From NCBI GenBank assembly GCA_023634235.1, contig JAMKCF010000002.1, positions 9,199,591 through 9,263,590 of the forward strand: a DNA stretch of 64,000 bases. The letters are read 5' to 3'. Below, in pieces: positions 1 through 11,500 of the stretch. This DNA comes from Pisaster brevispinus. Taxonomy: Eukaryota; Echinodermata; Asteroidea; Forcipulatida; Asteriidae. The stretch's first letter is position 1, and each line of letters opens with the position of its first letter. The position numbers were made by a program, and so were the translations under genes. The notes beneath the pieces were generated by a model that made no database searches, was not told where the DNA came from, and was given only the letters and a program-made list of their open reading frames with translations.

Positions 1-199
1 TACATACATCGGTGCACGGGTAAAACCAATATGATTTTGATGATTATGAATCAAGCATTTTTGACATTCTCAACAAGTCTTCATTTGATCTTTCGGAAAT
101 GAAGAGCTAAATGGGTGGTTTCAAATAAGCATGCAGTGATTTGCGTTAAAAATAATACACACATGATACTCATTGTGAAAGTCTCACTCTCAGTGCGGC

Positions 200-299
200 T
201 CGTAGTTTGGAAGCAGGACGCCCTCTAGTGATAATTGGATTGCTTCAGGCCGGCCAGCGCAGAAAAGCATACGGCGCCATGTTTGAAAGTCTGGAAAAC
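200..299 (+). other. TRAIP: Candidate non-coding first exon / promoter-proximal leader of TRAIP
   Basis: The stretch is richer in CpG than its surroundings and ends at a consensus donor (AAC|GTAAGT, GT at 300-301). The next good acceptor downstream is the one in front of the TRAIP start exon at 2358-2359. It contains an ATG at 279 in the context cggcgccATGt. If joined to the exon at 2360, that ATG reads about 12 codons and then stops, so it would be a short upstream ORF and not the TRAIP start. The 5' boundary is a guess. No TATA box was seen. The assignment to TRAIP is inference from order, strand and splice signals. Confidence 0.4.
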
Positions 300-645
300 G
301 TAAGTTTTTTCTTCCTCTATGGTTTTCTGTTGATTTGTTGCAAGGATTGTTAAGGAATTTATATTTAAACAGCCTCTTAGAACAGGGTGGTCTTTGACTT
401 GTGTACAAAGTCAGATAAAGTACGTCAAAGAGTTAAAACGTGTATTCGAGATGGCGCGCGTCAACTCGGTCGGTGACTGAGTGTTAGTCATTAGTTGGTG
501 TTAATAAAACGGGTAGTTTTTGTAGAAGCTGGGTCAACTCGTCATTGCGGAATGACCCAGTGGGGTAATGCTTTTTTTGTTGTGGAAGAGGGACGCTGCA
601 ACAGTGCAAGGGGCCACCGTTCTTGGCATTTTGTGGCTGCGGTAG

Positions 646-663
646 CGATCCCGATCGGGATCG
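646..663. repeat. Perfect 18-bp palindrome
   Basis: The sequence cgatcccgatcgggatcg equals its own reverse complement over all 18 bases. It lies 30 bp before a much longer inverted repeat. No function is assigned. Confidence 0.8.
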
Positions 664-689
664 TTCACTACATAACCCCCCATAAGATT

Positions 690-750
690 AAAATTATATA
701 CATTACAAACACGCGTTTTGACAAAATGCGTGTTTGTAATGTATAATTTT
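690..750. repeat. Near-perfect inverted repeat with 30-bp arms and almost no loop
   Basis: The left arm (690-720) and the reverse complement of the right arm (721-750) match except for a two-base 'ta' insertion and one G/A difference. The core acattacaaacacgc is identical in both arms. The structure could be a tiny palindromic transposon remnant. It could also fold as a hairpin in RNA if it lies in the TRAIP first intron. Confidence 0.75.
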
Positions 751-1084
751 GTAGTTTTGTGAGCACTGCTGGGAATTTGTTGTTCAATGGGGGGGGGGGG
801 GGGTACTGGAAGTTTGTGGGGGCCCCCCTTGCCCTTGGCTACGCCACTGGATCACCAGCTTTTGATTACAAAGTCACAACGACAAATGTTGGCACAGAAC
901 CAGACTAGTAACATTACAATGATTACACAAGTCCCCCCAAAAAAAACCTGTCACTGTGCAATTGTTCAGTGCCATTCCAGCTAAACTTGAAAATGGCTCG
1001 TGCCATCAAAATATCCCCTGCCTAAACAGCGGAACACATTTTGAGATTTACCCCCTTTCATTTACCCCCTTTCGACATTGGGGG

Positions 1085-1440
1085 TGTCGTGGCCGAGCGG
1101 ATAAGAGCATCGGACTCAAGTTCTGGTGGTTCAGTCATCGGGATGTGGGTTCGAATCCCGGTCGTGACACTTGTGTCCTTGAGCAAGGCACTTAACCATA
1201 ATTGCTTCTCTCCACCCAGGGGTAAAATGGGTACCTGTGAGGGCAGAGATGGTTTACGTGAATGATTAGCTTGGAGCGCGGTAAACTCGCAGCACCGGCT
1301 GTATACTCCCCAGGGAGCTGAGATGGTTCAAGGAATGAAATAATATGGCCCAGTGACCAGGGTTAATAATGTCAGAAGCGCTTTGATACGGCATTCGGGC
1401 TGTGATAAAGCGCTATATAAGAATCGACTATTATTATTCA
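1085..1440 (+). mobile_element. Full-length tRNA-derived SINE
   Basis: It begins with a tRNA-like A box (gtggccgagcggataaga) and a B box (gggttcgaatcccgg), followed by the linker cacttgtgtccttgagcaag. The 3' domain (gagctgagatggttcaagga, then gcgctatataagaatcga) leads into an ATT-rich tail. The head resembles a Ser/Leu-type tRNA. The downstream body and the dispersed sister copies elsewhere in the window identify it as a SINE and not a functional tRNA gene. It is the most complete copy in the window. Confidence 0.85.
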
Positions 1441-2359
1441 TATCAGAATAAGTTGATTAAATTAAAAATCAGACATTGCAACCGCCACAAAATATCAGGT
1501 TTTTATATTTTCTTCCGTTTAGACTGTGTACAAATCATGCCTGAGTGTAGGAAGTCTAGACTTTGTGGCTCTTTTATAAACGTGTGATGTCACAGGTAAC
1601 ATAGTATTTTGTCATTACATGCAAAAGTCGTGAACCACAGAAAAAAAGCCTGTGCAATCTGGAAGTATCATTGACATTAGTAATATAGTTAATTCGTCGT
1701 CCAATGGTCCTCCCTCTGACGGTTGTAGACTGGCTGACCAGAGAGGTGTGACCAACCCCAGGACTAAAAGAACTGTCACACCTAGGTCCTAAATATCAAC
1801 AGCGAGCGACTTTGCAATAGTATTCAACAATTCACTTATTTAATTAAAGCTATTAACAATAACACTTTTTTTACAACTTTCGCCACTACAACTTGCAAGA
1901 AGATTAATGCTCCTCGCCCCCCTGGTCGAAACCCTCCCTCACCCCTTAAAAAAAAATTCATATTAACTCATCTGATCTGGCCAAATTCCTTGTACATAAG
2001 AAGAACAATCTTTTAGGAGAGCCAATCAAAGAAACACATAGAAGACATATTAAGATTTGGGGCTTCACAACGTACTCTTACATGTAAAGCAGAACCTCTT
2101 TATAATGGTGCTTTTCATAGCAAAGGTTGACTGGATGAGTTTATTGATCCCGCTAGCCCCCCCCCCCCCCCTCCCAAAATGAAACAATTTCAAGTACGCT
2201 GCTGCTCAAATATAGTTCTGGGAATCTATGGACTTATGGTACAACTTTAAGATGATCACAACTTTGATTTTTAAAGAAAAGTTAAATGGAAAGGAAACAT
2301 TGGATGATGACTGTTAGATGTCAATAAGCAGACTAAGTAGACTATTTGTTGTGTTGCAG

Positions 2360-2407
2360 GTGGTAATATTGATTTGAACTGTTGAAGTGTGTGCAAGATT
2401 CACCACG
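2360..2407 (+). other. TRAIP: TRAIP 5' UTR part of the start exon
   Basis: The exon begins after the acceptor gtgttgcag (AG at 2358-2359). It runs 48 nt to the ATG at 2408, with in-frame stops preventing an N-terminal extension. The ATG sits in the context caccacgATGa. Confidence 0.6.
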
Positions 2408-2502
2408 ATGATAAATGCTTGCTGTATCATCTGCCATGACTACTTTGAAGGAGACACAGTTGTCATGGCTTGCCCTTGTGGACACACTTTCCATGAGGAA
2501 TG
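2408..2502 (+). CDS. TRAIP: TRAIP coding exon 1 (first half of RING)
   Basis: It encodes 31 residues plus two bases of a split Cys codon. It carries CIIC, then CPCGHTFHEE, that is zinc ligands C6, C9, C24, H26 and H29. The donor is TG|GTAAGA. The split codon TG+T restores C32, a ligand, which confirms the junction. Confidence 0.95.
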
Positions 2503-5500
2503 GTAAGATAGTTTACCCAGCATTCTCCTTTAACAGTGGTCCACTGGCCAATTTACCAGTTAAGACACTTGAGGACCAGTCAAAAGTTTCTCCAAGTGGT
2601 CCGGCTGGCTAGTTTAGTTGAAAAGCATCCCTAGTTTATTTCCTCTCTGGAGTTGTTGCTTGTGATCATGATATGAGGGCAGCAGTTTGTCAGTTGCCCT
2701 ATTGATGGTGCATCCAGGGACTTCAGTCCAATTCGGCTTCATTTGAAGGATATGGCATGTACATGTAAGATCTTTTGTTCTAAACATGTACAAATGCTTC
2801 TGGAAACAGTTTCGGTTGAATAGACAATAATGCTTGGGGAACCAAACACAAATAGGGTTCAATTTCTTGGCTCTAATTTCCGTAAAGTGAAACACCAGTG
2901 TAACTTCATTAATTTATTACCTTACACATCTAACAGTACATTTAGCACCAATAAGAGGATGGATAGGAAACAAGAAGAAATGTTCAGTTTTAGATGTGGG
3001 AAGAAAACCCAAATGGGGGAAACCCAGGTAACCAGGTAGGGGACTGAAAGCCCAATCCACATGCAAGGCTGCAGTCTGACGTGGATTTGAACCAGGGTCC
3101 ACAGAGGTGAGAGGCAGGGAAAGAAACCACTGAGCTAACCTGATCCACCAACAACAGCAGACAAATGTTTGGTGTGAAAATACTGTGACAGTTTTTGACT
3201 GTTTTCTCAGAAAGTAGACACAGTAGGCCTATTCAGCTGAAGCTTTCACAACTGACTTTTATTGTATCTTTCTTTATAATTTTGCTTATATAAATAGGCA
3301 GTACGTTGACAAATACCAAACGATGACCCAACCTTTAATTCAAGTGTTTGCTTTTACCAGCTCAAGAAAAATGGGTCCAGGCCTTACTTTGAACAAATCT
3401 CCATGGATAATTTTCTTCAAGCAGTGGCTCTTCCCTCACAAGAGTTTAAATTCAAGGCCTGACTGACTTCATAAATTGCTTTTATTTGATGCTGTTTTTA
3501 GTCTCCTTAAGTGGCTGGCAAACTCGGCAACCTGTCCTCAGTGTCGATCAAGGGCAACTCAGCGCTCCGCCATTAAGCTGTTCTTTGAAGTGGGCTCAGA
3601 TGCAAGTGACATTGACCCAAGCAAACTCAAGGTGAGTTGAATCTTTCTGGTTTTCATGAGGATCAAACTTCAACAGTGTTTCACAAACTTCCAGGCATGC
3701 AACTTTTCAGCTGGTCAGCTGATTTCCTCTTTTTCGTCATTTTTTGGTGCCATAAGAAAATTGAAAAAACACTCTGCGAAGTTTTGCATGTCTGCAAGTT
3801 GCATGTCTGACTTATCTGCTAGACACTAATTTGCAGGAAACCAATTGATTACAAAACACATTACATAGCATAGTGTTTTGCAAGGTCACCTGTTTCTTCT
3901 GAGCAAGATTTTAATTTGCTGTATTAATTAAATTTGTATGCTAGTACCTCTAATGTCTCCAGAGCTGCATAAGCGCAAAACTATTTTGCTTACATGTACC
4001 ACTACAGCCAAAACACCATGTCATGCATATCATTTGTGACTAGTTTCCTGCTAAAGTTTCTTAGCTAAAAAATCTTAAGCACCATTTTCTGCTTACGCGG
4101 CTCTATGAGATTGGGCCCTGGAAATTAATGATGTGTGCTGTACTATCTTGTACGTAATATGCTATGTAAACTGGCAACAGTTTGTGATGAATTAGCAGAA
4201 AATATCTGTCACATTTTAGTTTTTCCCCAGAACGGCCACAAAAACAGGCCATGCTCATGATGTGACATTACGGGTGGAACAAGAAATGTAACCCAAATTT
4301 ATGAGTTGCATTGCTACATAGTACAATACAGGCACGAAGAGTTGTGGTAGCGCAAGCATTTCTTAAATGTTCTCATTATACCAGTGACGTCACATGTAGT
4401 GCCTCATGAGCCAGGCTTGACTTTTGGGGCGTTCCCAGAGAGCATTATTTTGAACAAAATAAACTGGAAACAAATATTAAAAGGGGGTCACAATAGGTAC
4501 ATTATCAGCTGATTTGTGTCTTATCAATTGCAAACTGTTACATGGCATATTTGGACAAGGCAGTAAGGCACTCATTGTAGATTTAGTTGTACAAAAGTTA
4601 CTTCATCTTTTCAAATAAACAAATTTTGTTCAATATTTCATATTAAGAATGAGTTACACACTTTGCAAGCTGAGCTGAAGAAGCGAGACACTGTCAAGTC
4701 TGCCCTCACTGAGGAGAACCAGCGAACTCTAAACTTAAACAAAACACTGAATAAGAAAATTAAGGATCTTACCCACAATCTTCAGGCTGAGCAAACGACG
4801 TGTGATGCACTCAAGGTACGTAACCCTCATCATCAAATTTTTAGGTAGTTTAATTCATGTGGCGTGTCATGACCGATCATTATAAAGAGCAGCAGACTCA
4901 AGCTCTGGTGTTCCTGATCAGCAGAGGGTGGGTTCGAGTCCTGGTCGTGACACTTGTGTCCTTGAGCAAGATACTTTACCACAATTACTCTGTCCTTCGG
5001 ATGGGACATTAAGCCATAGGTCCTGTGTACTAGAATTTTGTAGTGCACGTAAAAGAACCCAGAACACTTACATGTATCAGGGAAGAGTACGGGTTAACCC
5101 TTGTGTTTCTGGTTCACAAAGCAAGCACCCTTGTTTACAGGTTTCCTCAAGCTTGCAAGCTAAAGTAATTGAGTTCACTATATTGAGACGTCATTGGTTT
5201 CATTACCAGAGATGTACAATAATAACCTCATTAAGCTTTACACCTCTCTGCCGACAGGCTAGAGGCTTACCACAAAACTTATCCAAGCAGAAGGTCACAC
5301 TGTGCAATTGTTTCAGCTTGACCTCAGAGACCTTTGGTTTTGTATTATCATCTCCACATGAGTGATGTTCATTTTAAATGTGTGGAAAAACAAAATGGAA
5401 TATGAAACATTTTGTTTTATTTAGAGATGTTTATAATTATGTTACTTTGGGAAGTATAGGAAATTCAGTACAACATGACCTGAACTTTGACCTTTTTGGT

Positions 5501-8500
5501 TGAGTGGAAGTAGGTCAAAGTTTGTGGCTGCTGTGGAAATGTTTGTACTAATCTGTTTGCGCCACTATGGTTTCTGAAGGGTTGAAGCTGCTAGCCTAGT
5601 TATTCAGTTGTAAATGTAGTAGGAAAATCCCCCCAAAAGGTTTACCTACCCACAAGCACACACACCCAGGTACAGCACTCCTATACGTTAGAGGACACCT
5701 ATTGTACTTTCTGTTGTTCCTGTATTGAAGCAATCCCCATTGGTTTTGTACACAAATGACTAGTGAGGACACCTGAAAACAAAGAACCGACTAGTGAGGA
5801 CCTATTGTCCCTATTGTAAAATGTCCTCGGAGGGTTGGCAATACAAACACACAGACACACATTCTATTGTTTACATTCCAGTGGAGACATCTTTTGTTCT
5901 TTTCTTTGTCCCTGTAGTTACGAACTCCCTAGTCTTTGTACACAAAATTCCTTGAAGAGCACCACAGTTTTTAGAATTCCCCTATGGAGACCTTTTGTGT
6001 TACCTTTTTTATTTTGTTCTTGGTCTCCATCTGTCCATGAGGTAGTGCATATGAAATCACAAACACACACTAATGGAGTCCATTGACAGACTCCATGCGT
6101 AGACTCTCTGCGTGTGCGGGTGTTTTGTCCTACGGCAATTAAGGCTAAAATCAGGTTGGGACATACAAGTATTAGGCCAAGGTTTTAACCAGAAGTTGGT
6201 AAAAGGGTGTCCAAATTTGCTGGAAATTTAAAAAACTGGGCGTCCAAATTGTTCACTTACACTACATTTACTTGTAAACGGCAGGTAAAAGTAGGGTGTC
6301 CAAATTTAAAACAGGATGTCCAAAAGACACCCAGACACCCCTCTGGCTAACACCTTGTATTAGGCTCTGGTCTGTAGTGGGATTAAACCCGATGTCCACA
6401 GACGTGAATGGCAGGCTGATGACTTTGAACTCCTGACTTGTGTGCCGGCTACTTTATTGCTACCGTAAAAAAAGAAACCTTCAGCAGGAAATGCTCAGAT
6501 TGAACTCTAGAGTATACATTGTACAGCCGCCCTTACACTTGACAGGCTCGAGGCCCCATACTTAGTCAAGTGATAATAATGCAGAGCTAATGCATGTTTG
6601 AAATACAAAATCCATTTATTCATATAGCACTTAATGGTTTACAAGGTGTTGTTGCATAATCTGCAGCCATGAGCCAACCATACCAGAAAACACAGGGCAA
6701 ACCCATTCTCTTAATATTTGGTTCTTTTACTTACACAACACATTGGACCAATGGCTTTACAAACCATCCAAAAGACAAAGCAATAATGGTTAAGTGTCTT
6801 GCTTAAGGTCACTTGTGCCAAGGCGGGAACTCGAACGCACACTCTGGTGGTCAAAAAACGAGTGGCCAGAGCTGGAGTCCAATGCGCTTGACCACTCGGC
6901 CACAATACATATACATGTACATGTATCTACTACATGTACATGTACTTCACACCATGTCTCACTGCCATTGAGTTCAACCATGTCAGTTTGTCAGTTTTCT
7001 TTACAGTTTTATTTCTTCTCTTCACCATTTCAGAAACAATTATCTCTGCTATCGTACCAGATAGATGAAGCTAAACAAGCTAAGAAGGAAGCCAAGAGAC
7101 TCCGAGAGAAACTACAACATCTGGAAAGGTTTAACCAATTTCAGAGAATTGCTTTAGAGAATTGCTTAGTACAAAAGCAGCTAAACACACAGATTTTTTG
7201 CTTACCAAAAGGTCACCAGCCATAACACCATGTAACATGTTCCCTTTGCAACTGGTTTCCAGCTAACTTTTGCTCAGACAGCAGAAATACTTTAATTACC
7301 CATGCCCCAGAGATGCATACATGTATATTTCCATCTGAAGTACTGTCAAAGTCGAGAAATCAACACTTGTAGACCCCCCATGTCATGGCTGCTTATTTCG
7401 ATTGCCACAATAAAAACTATCACGAATATGAATGTAAAATAGTATTAGCTGTTGCAAACTGCTTACCAACCAGCCAACCAAAAGGACCTACATGTATGGT
7501 ATTATAAATGCCAAAAAGTAGTTAGTGGCCTGACATTTTAACACCTTGCAGAGTCTTTCTCAAAGGCTAAATGACAATACTACAAACATAAACAGGTAGA
7601 CTGGTGTAACAAAGAAGTGGAAATAGATGATAGAGATGAAAACACACAGAGAAAGCAGGGGGATGAGAGGAGGGTAACAAAAGGTTTGGGGGAAGGGGCT
7701 GGTTTGACCACAAGAGGTGACGAACACAAAAGACCATTTTAATAATGGGAAGAGGGAGTGAATATGATTGTACACGGAATTGACAAAACAAATCATTCTT
7801 TTTGTTATTTTTTCACTGACCCCAAACCATTTATTTTGATACAGTTTTTACAAGCTGGTTGTATGTTGTGTTTATTGAAAACCAGAGGATGAGTTTTAAG
7901 TTACTTTTTCTAAAAATAATGAGTCATCCATGATGTATTTTCCTTTGTTAACATTTGAAAAATAAACACATCGCATGCAATAAGCATGGTATGGTATTTT
8001 AATGAGGCACTTCTGGAATGTATAGTGGAACAAGATTACTCTGTAAGGGGGAATCAAGGCCAAGACCAGGAAGTGGTTTAAGGAAATGAAAAAAATGGCC
8101 TGAATGACCATGACTCGATTTCACAAAGAGCTGTTAAAAAGGTTGATCTTAAGATGTGTGTCAATCTTTATTGTTAGATGAAGTGTGACGGTAACACTGA
8201 TAACCCATCTTAAGATGAATCTTAGTGCTTTGTGAAATTGAGCGCAGGACTCAATGGCTCATTTTCAGAAAGAGCTAAGACAACTCATTGTGACAGCTCT
8301 TGAGTACCCATCTAAGGCATTGTCCAAATTGGCGGCTGTGACGTTCGCTGGATCAAGTATAGGATGTCCTTATTGACACTCTTAGCAACATTCTTTGCCG
8401 TTGCTGCCAGTTTGGATACGGCCTAATAATTGCTTAAAGCAAAGTGTGATGTCACAATACAAATCACTATGGCAGTATGGTACAACTCATTCTAAGATGA

Positions 8501-11500
8501 ATTGCAATGTTAAGTGAAATCGAGCCCAGGGTTTGTTATATATGATTATTGTCACTTGATAAACGCCCAGTGTTATTATTGTTGTTTTTCTAAACAGGCT
8601 GGAAATGGTCTTGACTAGCAGTGCTGAGGCTACAGAATCTTTGCTGAGAGAATACGGCGATGGCCCGAGGGCTGCAAGAGAGCTAGCTAATTACTGTGTG
8701 ACACTCAAAAGGTTCCATTACTACAACTTTAATCTTAACCAGATACATATACCATGCCTGACAAGTGGTTGAAGATTCTCCCCCCCCATACTCTGACACA
8801 CTCTTCCCCTCCTGTGCAGAGGTATCCCTACCCCTAACAAATCTCCAAAGAATTGATGAAATTCCCAAAACACAATGACGGCGCAATAGGAGGGGTGGGT
8901 GCACACGATGCCACATACTTAGCTCCAATTGCATTTTATAACCAAGTCCATCCCATATTTTCATCTGATTTTGATAGATTGTGAAACCAGAGGTCAGGCA
9001 TATGAATCTTAGTAAATTCTTTGAGCTACGGAATGGTGTTATGTGTTTGTATGAGACAACAAAAAGTTCTGATAATGCTGAATCGGAAGGTTTTGATAAA
9101 AAGGCCATCTAGATTACATTTGAAGACGTGCAGAAAAATGGATACATTGTAAAACCACAAAATTTACAATGTTATAAAAAAACAGTGTTGCCCCTCACTA
9201 TATGGGTTATTAAGTGCGGTGTACTCGAGCCCGAAGTCTTACAAACAAAAAATGCACAGATTCAAACTTGATTTAAATCTGTATTCTAAGTAGATATGTA
9301 AATATCTTGTGGTTTTTCTTTGTGTTTGGTCTTTTCTTCCGGTGAACTAGTCATTAATGTATTTTTCCTTTTGTGATTGGTTTCTAAAAAGTAAGTTGCC
9401 TTTTTGTTTTGTCTCTCTCAGAGAGTTCCAAGCCAACAAAGTAAATCGAAAGAAGCTGAAGGAAGAGCTTGACCAAGCCAAGAAAAAGTTTTCAAATTGT
9501 TCAAAAAATGTAAGTAGGTTTCAACACTAGGGTAACGTTCAAGCCTAGAGTGGCATGGATGTCACGGAGGCCATTGTCTCTGTTGCCCTGGTCTTCATTT
9601 TTATTAATTCTGATTGTGAAGCCAAGGATTCTCAGAAAAGTGAACTTACTGTACTAGCCAAGAACCTATGGAGAGAAGACAAGAAAGGAAGTTTCAGTGT
9701 TAGATGCGGGAGGAAAACCCCAGAGAATTATTTCAGGGAAAACTCACGCAATCAGGTAGGGACTGAAAACCCAATCCACATAGTGCCCCCAGTGAGATTC
9801 AATTCAGGTGGAGGGCAAGGAATTAAACCACCAAGCCAACCCAACGTTTTGGCCTTATGCCCTTTTAAAAGTTTTCGACAGACCTCAACATTTTCCAATG
9901 GAAGTGCTCTTTGCAAAATGCAAATGGCCTTGCCCTCTCAAAGATGAAAATCCAGGCCAGGACTTGTATCATAGCGTGCCTTCTGTATAAACCTGGGTCT
10001 TTCTTGGTTGTCTGGAGAGGCTCTCTTTGAGAGTGCACATATTTTACCAGTTTACCGTCTTGCTTTCAAGAATCAGTAACCAATTCACTGTTTAAAGAGG
10101 GGCTCTGTGGTCGAATTAAATGTTGAGATGCAGTCATTTTCTTATAGATGGAGTCCTTTATGAAAGTGGAAAAATATCTATCCTCACATTGAAACGATGA
10201 CAAAATGCTTGATGTTTGATACCCTTCCAGTGTGAATTATATATGGGTCTGTACATTCTTGTACAGGTATGTTTTAGTTCATTCCTGATATTCAATATTA
10301 TTCAATCAAAACAGCATTGAATTCTACCTTTTGACTGAGGAAAAATGTCCTCTTTGGAATATAAAAACCCATGTTGCATAAACAAAATATTGAGAATTAA
10401 TTGTGGATTTGCAATTTAATTAAAGGATATTCTGTTGTGTTGTGGTGGAGTGGGCAAGCAGCCAGACACTTGTGTCCTTAAACTAGACACTTTACCACTA
10501 TTGCTTCCTCCTTCATTTTGGATGTGAAGCCATGGGCTTCACGTGCTGTGTAATGCACATAAAGGAACCCAGTACACTTATCGTAAAGAAAAGGGGCTTG
10601 CCCAGGTATTCCTGGCATAGTCTGGCAGCAATATTCTGCGTTACTTCACCATAATATCCCTTTCAAGGTCAGGCATTATATTCTTCCTACTTGAGTCTGA
10701 TTTCCGATTATTGGGCCCTTAGGAAAAATCTGAAAAACTCTAATTAATTAGCCTGAAAAGTCTAGTAAAGCCTAAAAAGTCTAGTAAAGCGTAAACCAAA
10801 GGAACAAGAAGGTCAGCTCTTGTGCTAATCTTTTCTTTTCTTTTTTTCAAGGATCAAAATGCATGCCTGCATCTTTAAGGTGTTGTATTATGGTTGCTTT
10901 GTCCCATAAAATCGTTCTTTACAATCTCCATCAGATCTGATAACTCGGTGCGAGGAGTGTCATATATGACAGACATGGCACATTATAAATGTAGACTATT
11001 ATAATTCTTACCCTTCTTCCTGGACTACAATCTTCTTGCACTGATATCTCTCTTCAATATTTTATTCATCTTTAGGTAATGGCTAAAGCCCTTGAGTTAG
11101 AACGAGTCCAGAACCAGCTGAAGAGTACCGAGGAAGATCTTCGCTGTGCCCAGGAGGAGAAAAAAAATCTGAAGGACAGAGTAACACTCCTACAGAAGAC
11201 AATGGAATCACCCAGTGGAGCGAGCAAAGCTGCCCTCACAAGGCTCATCATGGAGAGGTAACCCACCCAACCTATAAACAAAATATTTAAAAAACCAACA
11301 CCTCTGATAGTGATACGCATCTAGGCTGGTTACATCAGTTACCATTTTCTGCTTCGAGGTTTGGTCCCAAATCTCTACACTGGCTGTGTATGCAAAAAAT
11401 ATGTAGTAAATTGAAGTACCCACAAATACAACAATAAAACATTGCCAACTTGTAAAATTGGCTTGCATTAGACAAGGACTTTCTGCTAAAGTAAAAGCTG

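Larger units (their letters stand above)
301..2359. other. Probable first intron of TRAIP, repeat-bearing
   Basis: No coding exon was recognised here. The stretch holds a perfect palindrome at 646-663, a strong inverted repeat at 690-750, a poly-G run near 788-804, a full-length tRNA-derived SINE at about 1085-1440, and a C-rich run near 2159-2175. The 3' boundary is the acceptor gtgttgcag at 2351-2359. Whether it is an intron or plain upstream sequence depends on the candidate leader exon being real. Confidence 0.4.
7130..8597. other. TRAIP intron 4: repeat-filled, no gene
   Basis: It holds a diverged stretch at 7135-7320 with gcttagtacaaaagcagctaa-type words. A block at 7517-7880 ends in ggttgtatgttgtgtttattg; related words occur near 21960, 32950, 47185 and 62565. 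Two MITE copies lie at 8113-8241 and 8257-8527. No open reading frame here looks like a protein. Confidence 0.5.

Noticed and set aside
1085..1160. A functional tRNA-Ser/Leu gene
   Set aside because: The tRNA-like head is followed by the SINE body shared with at least five other places in the window; the anticodon arm is not clean.
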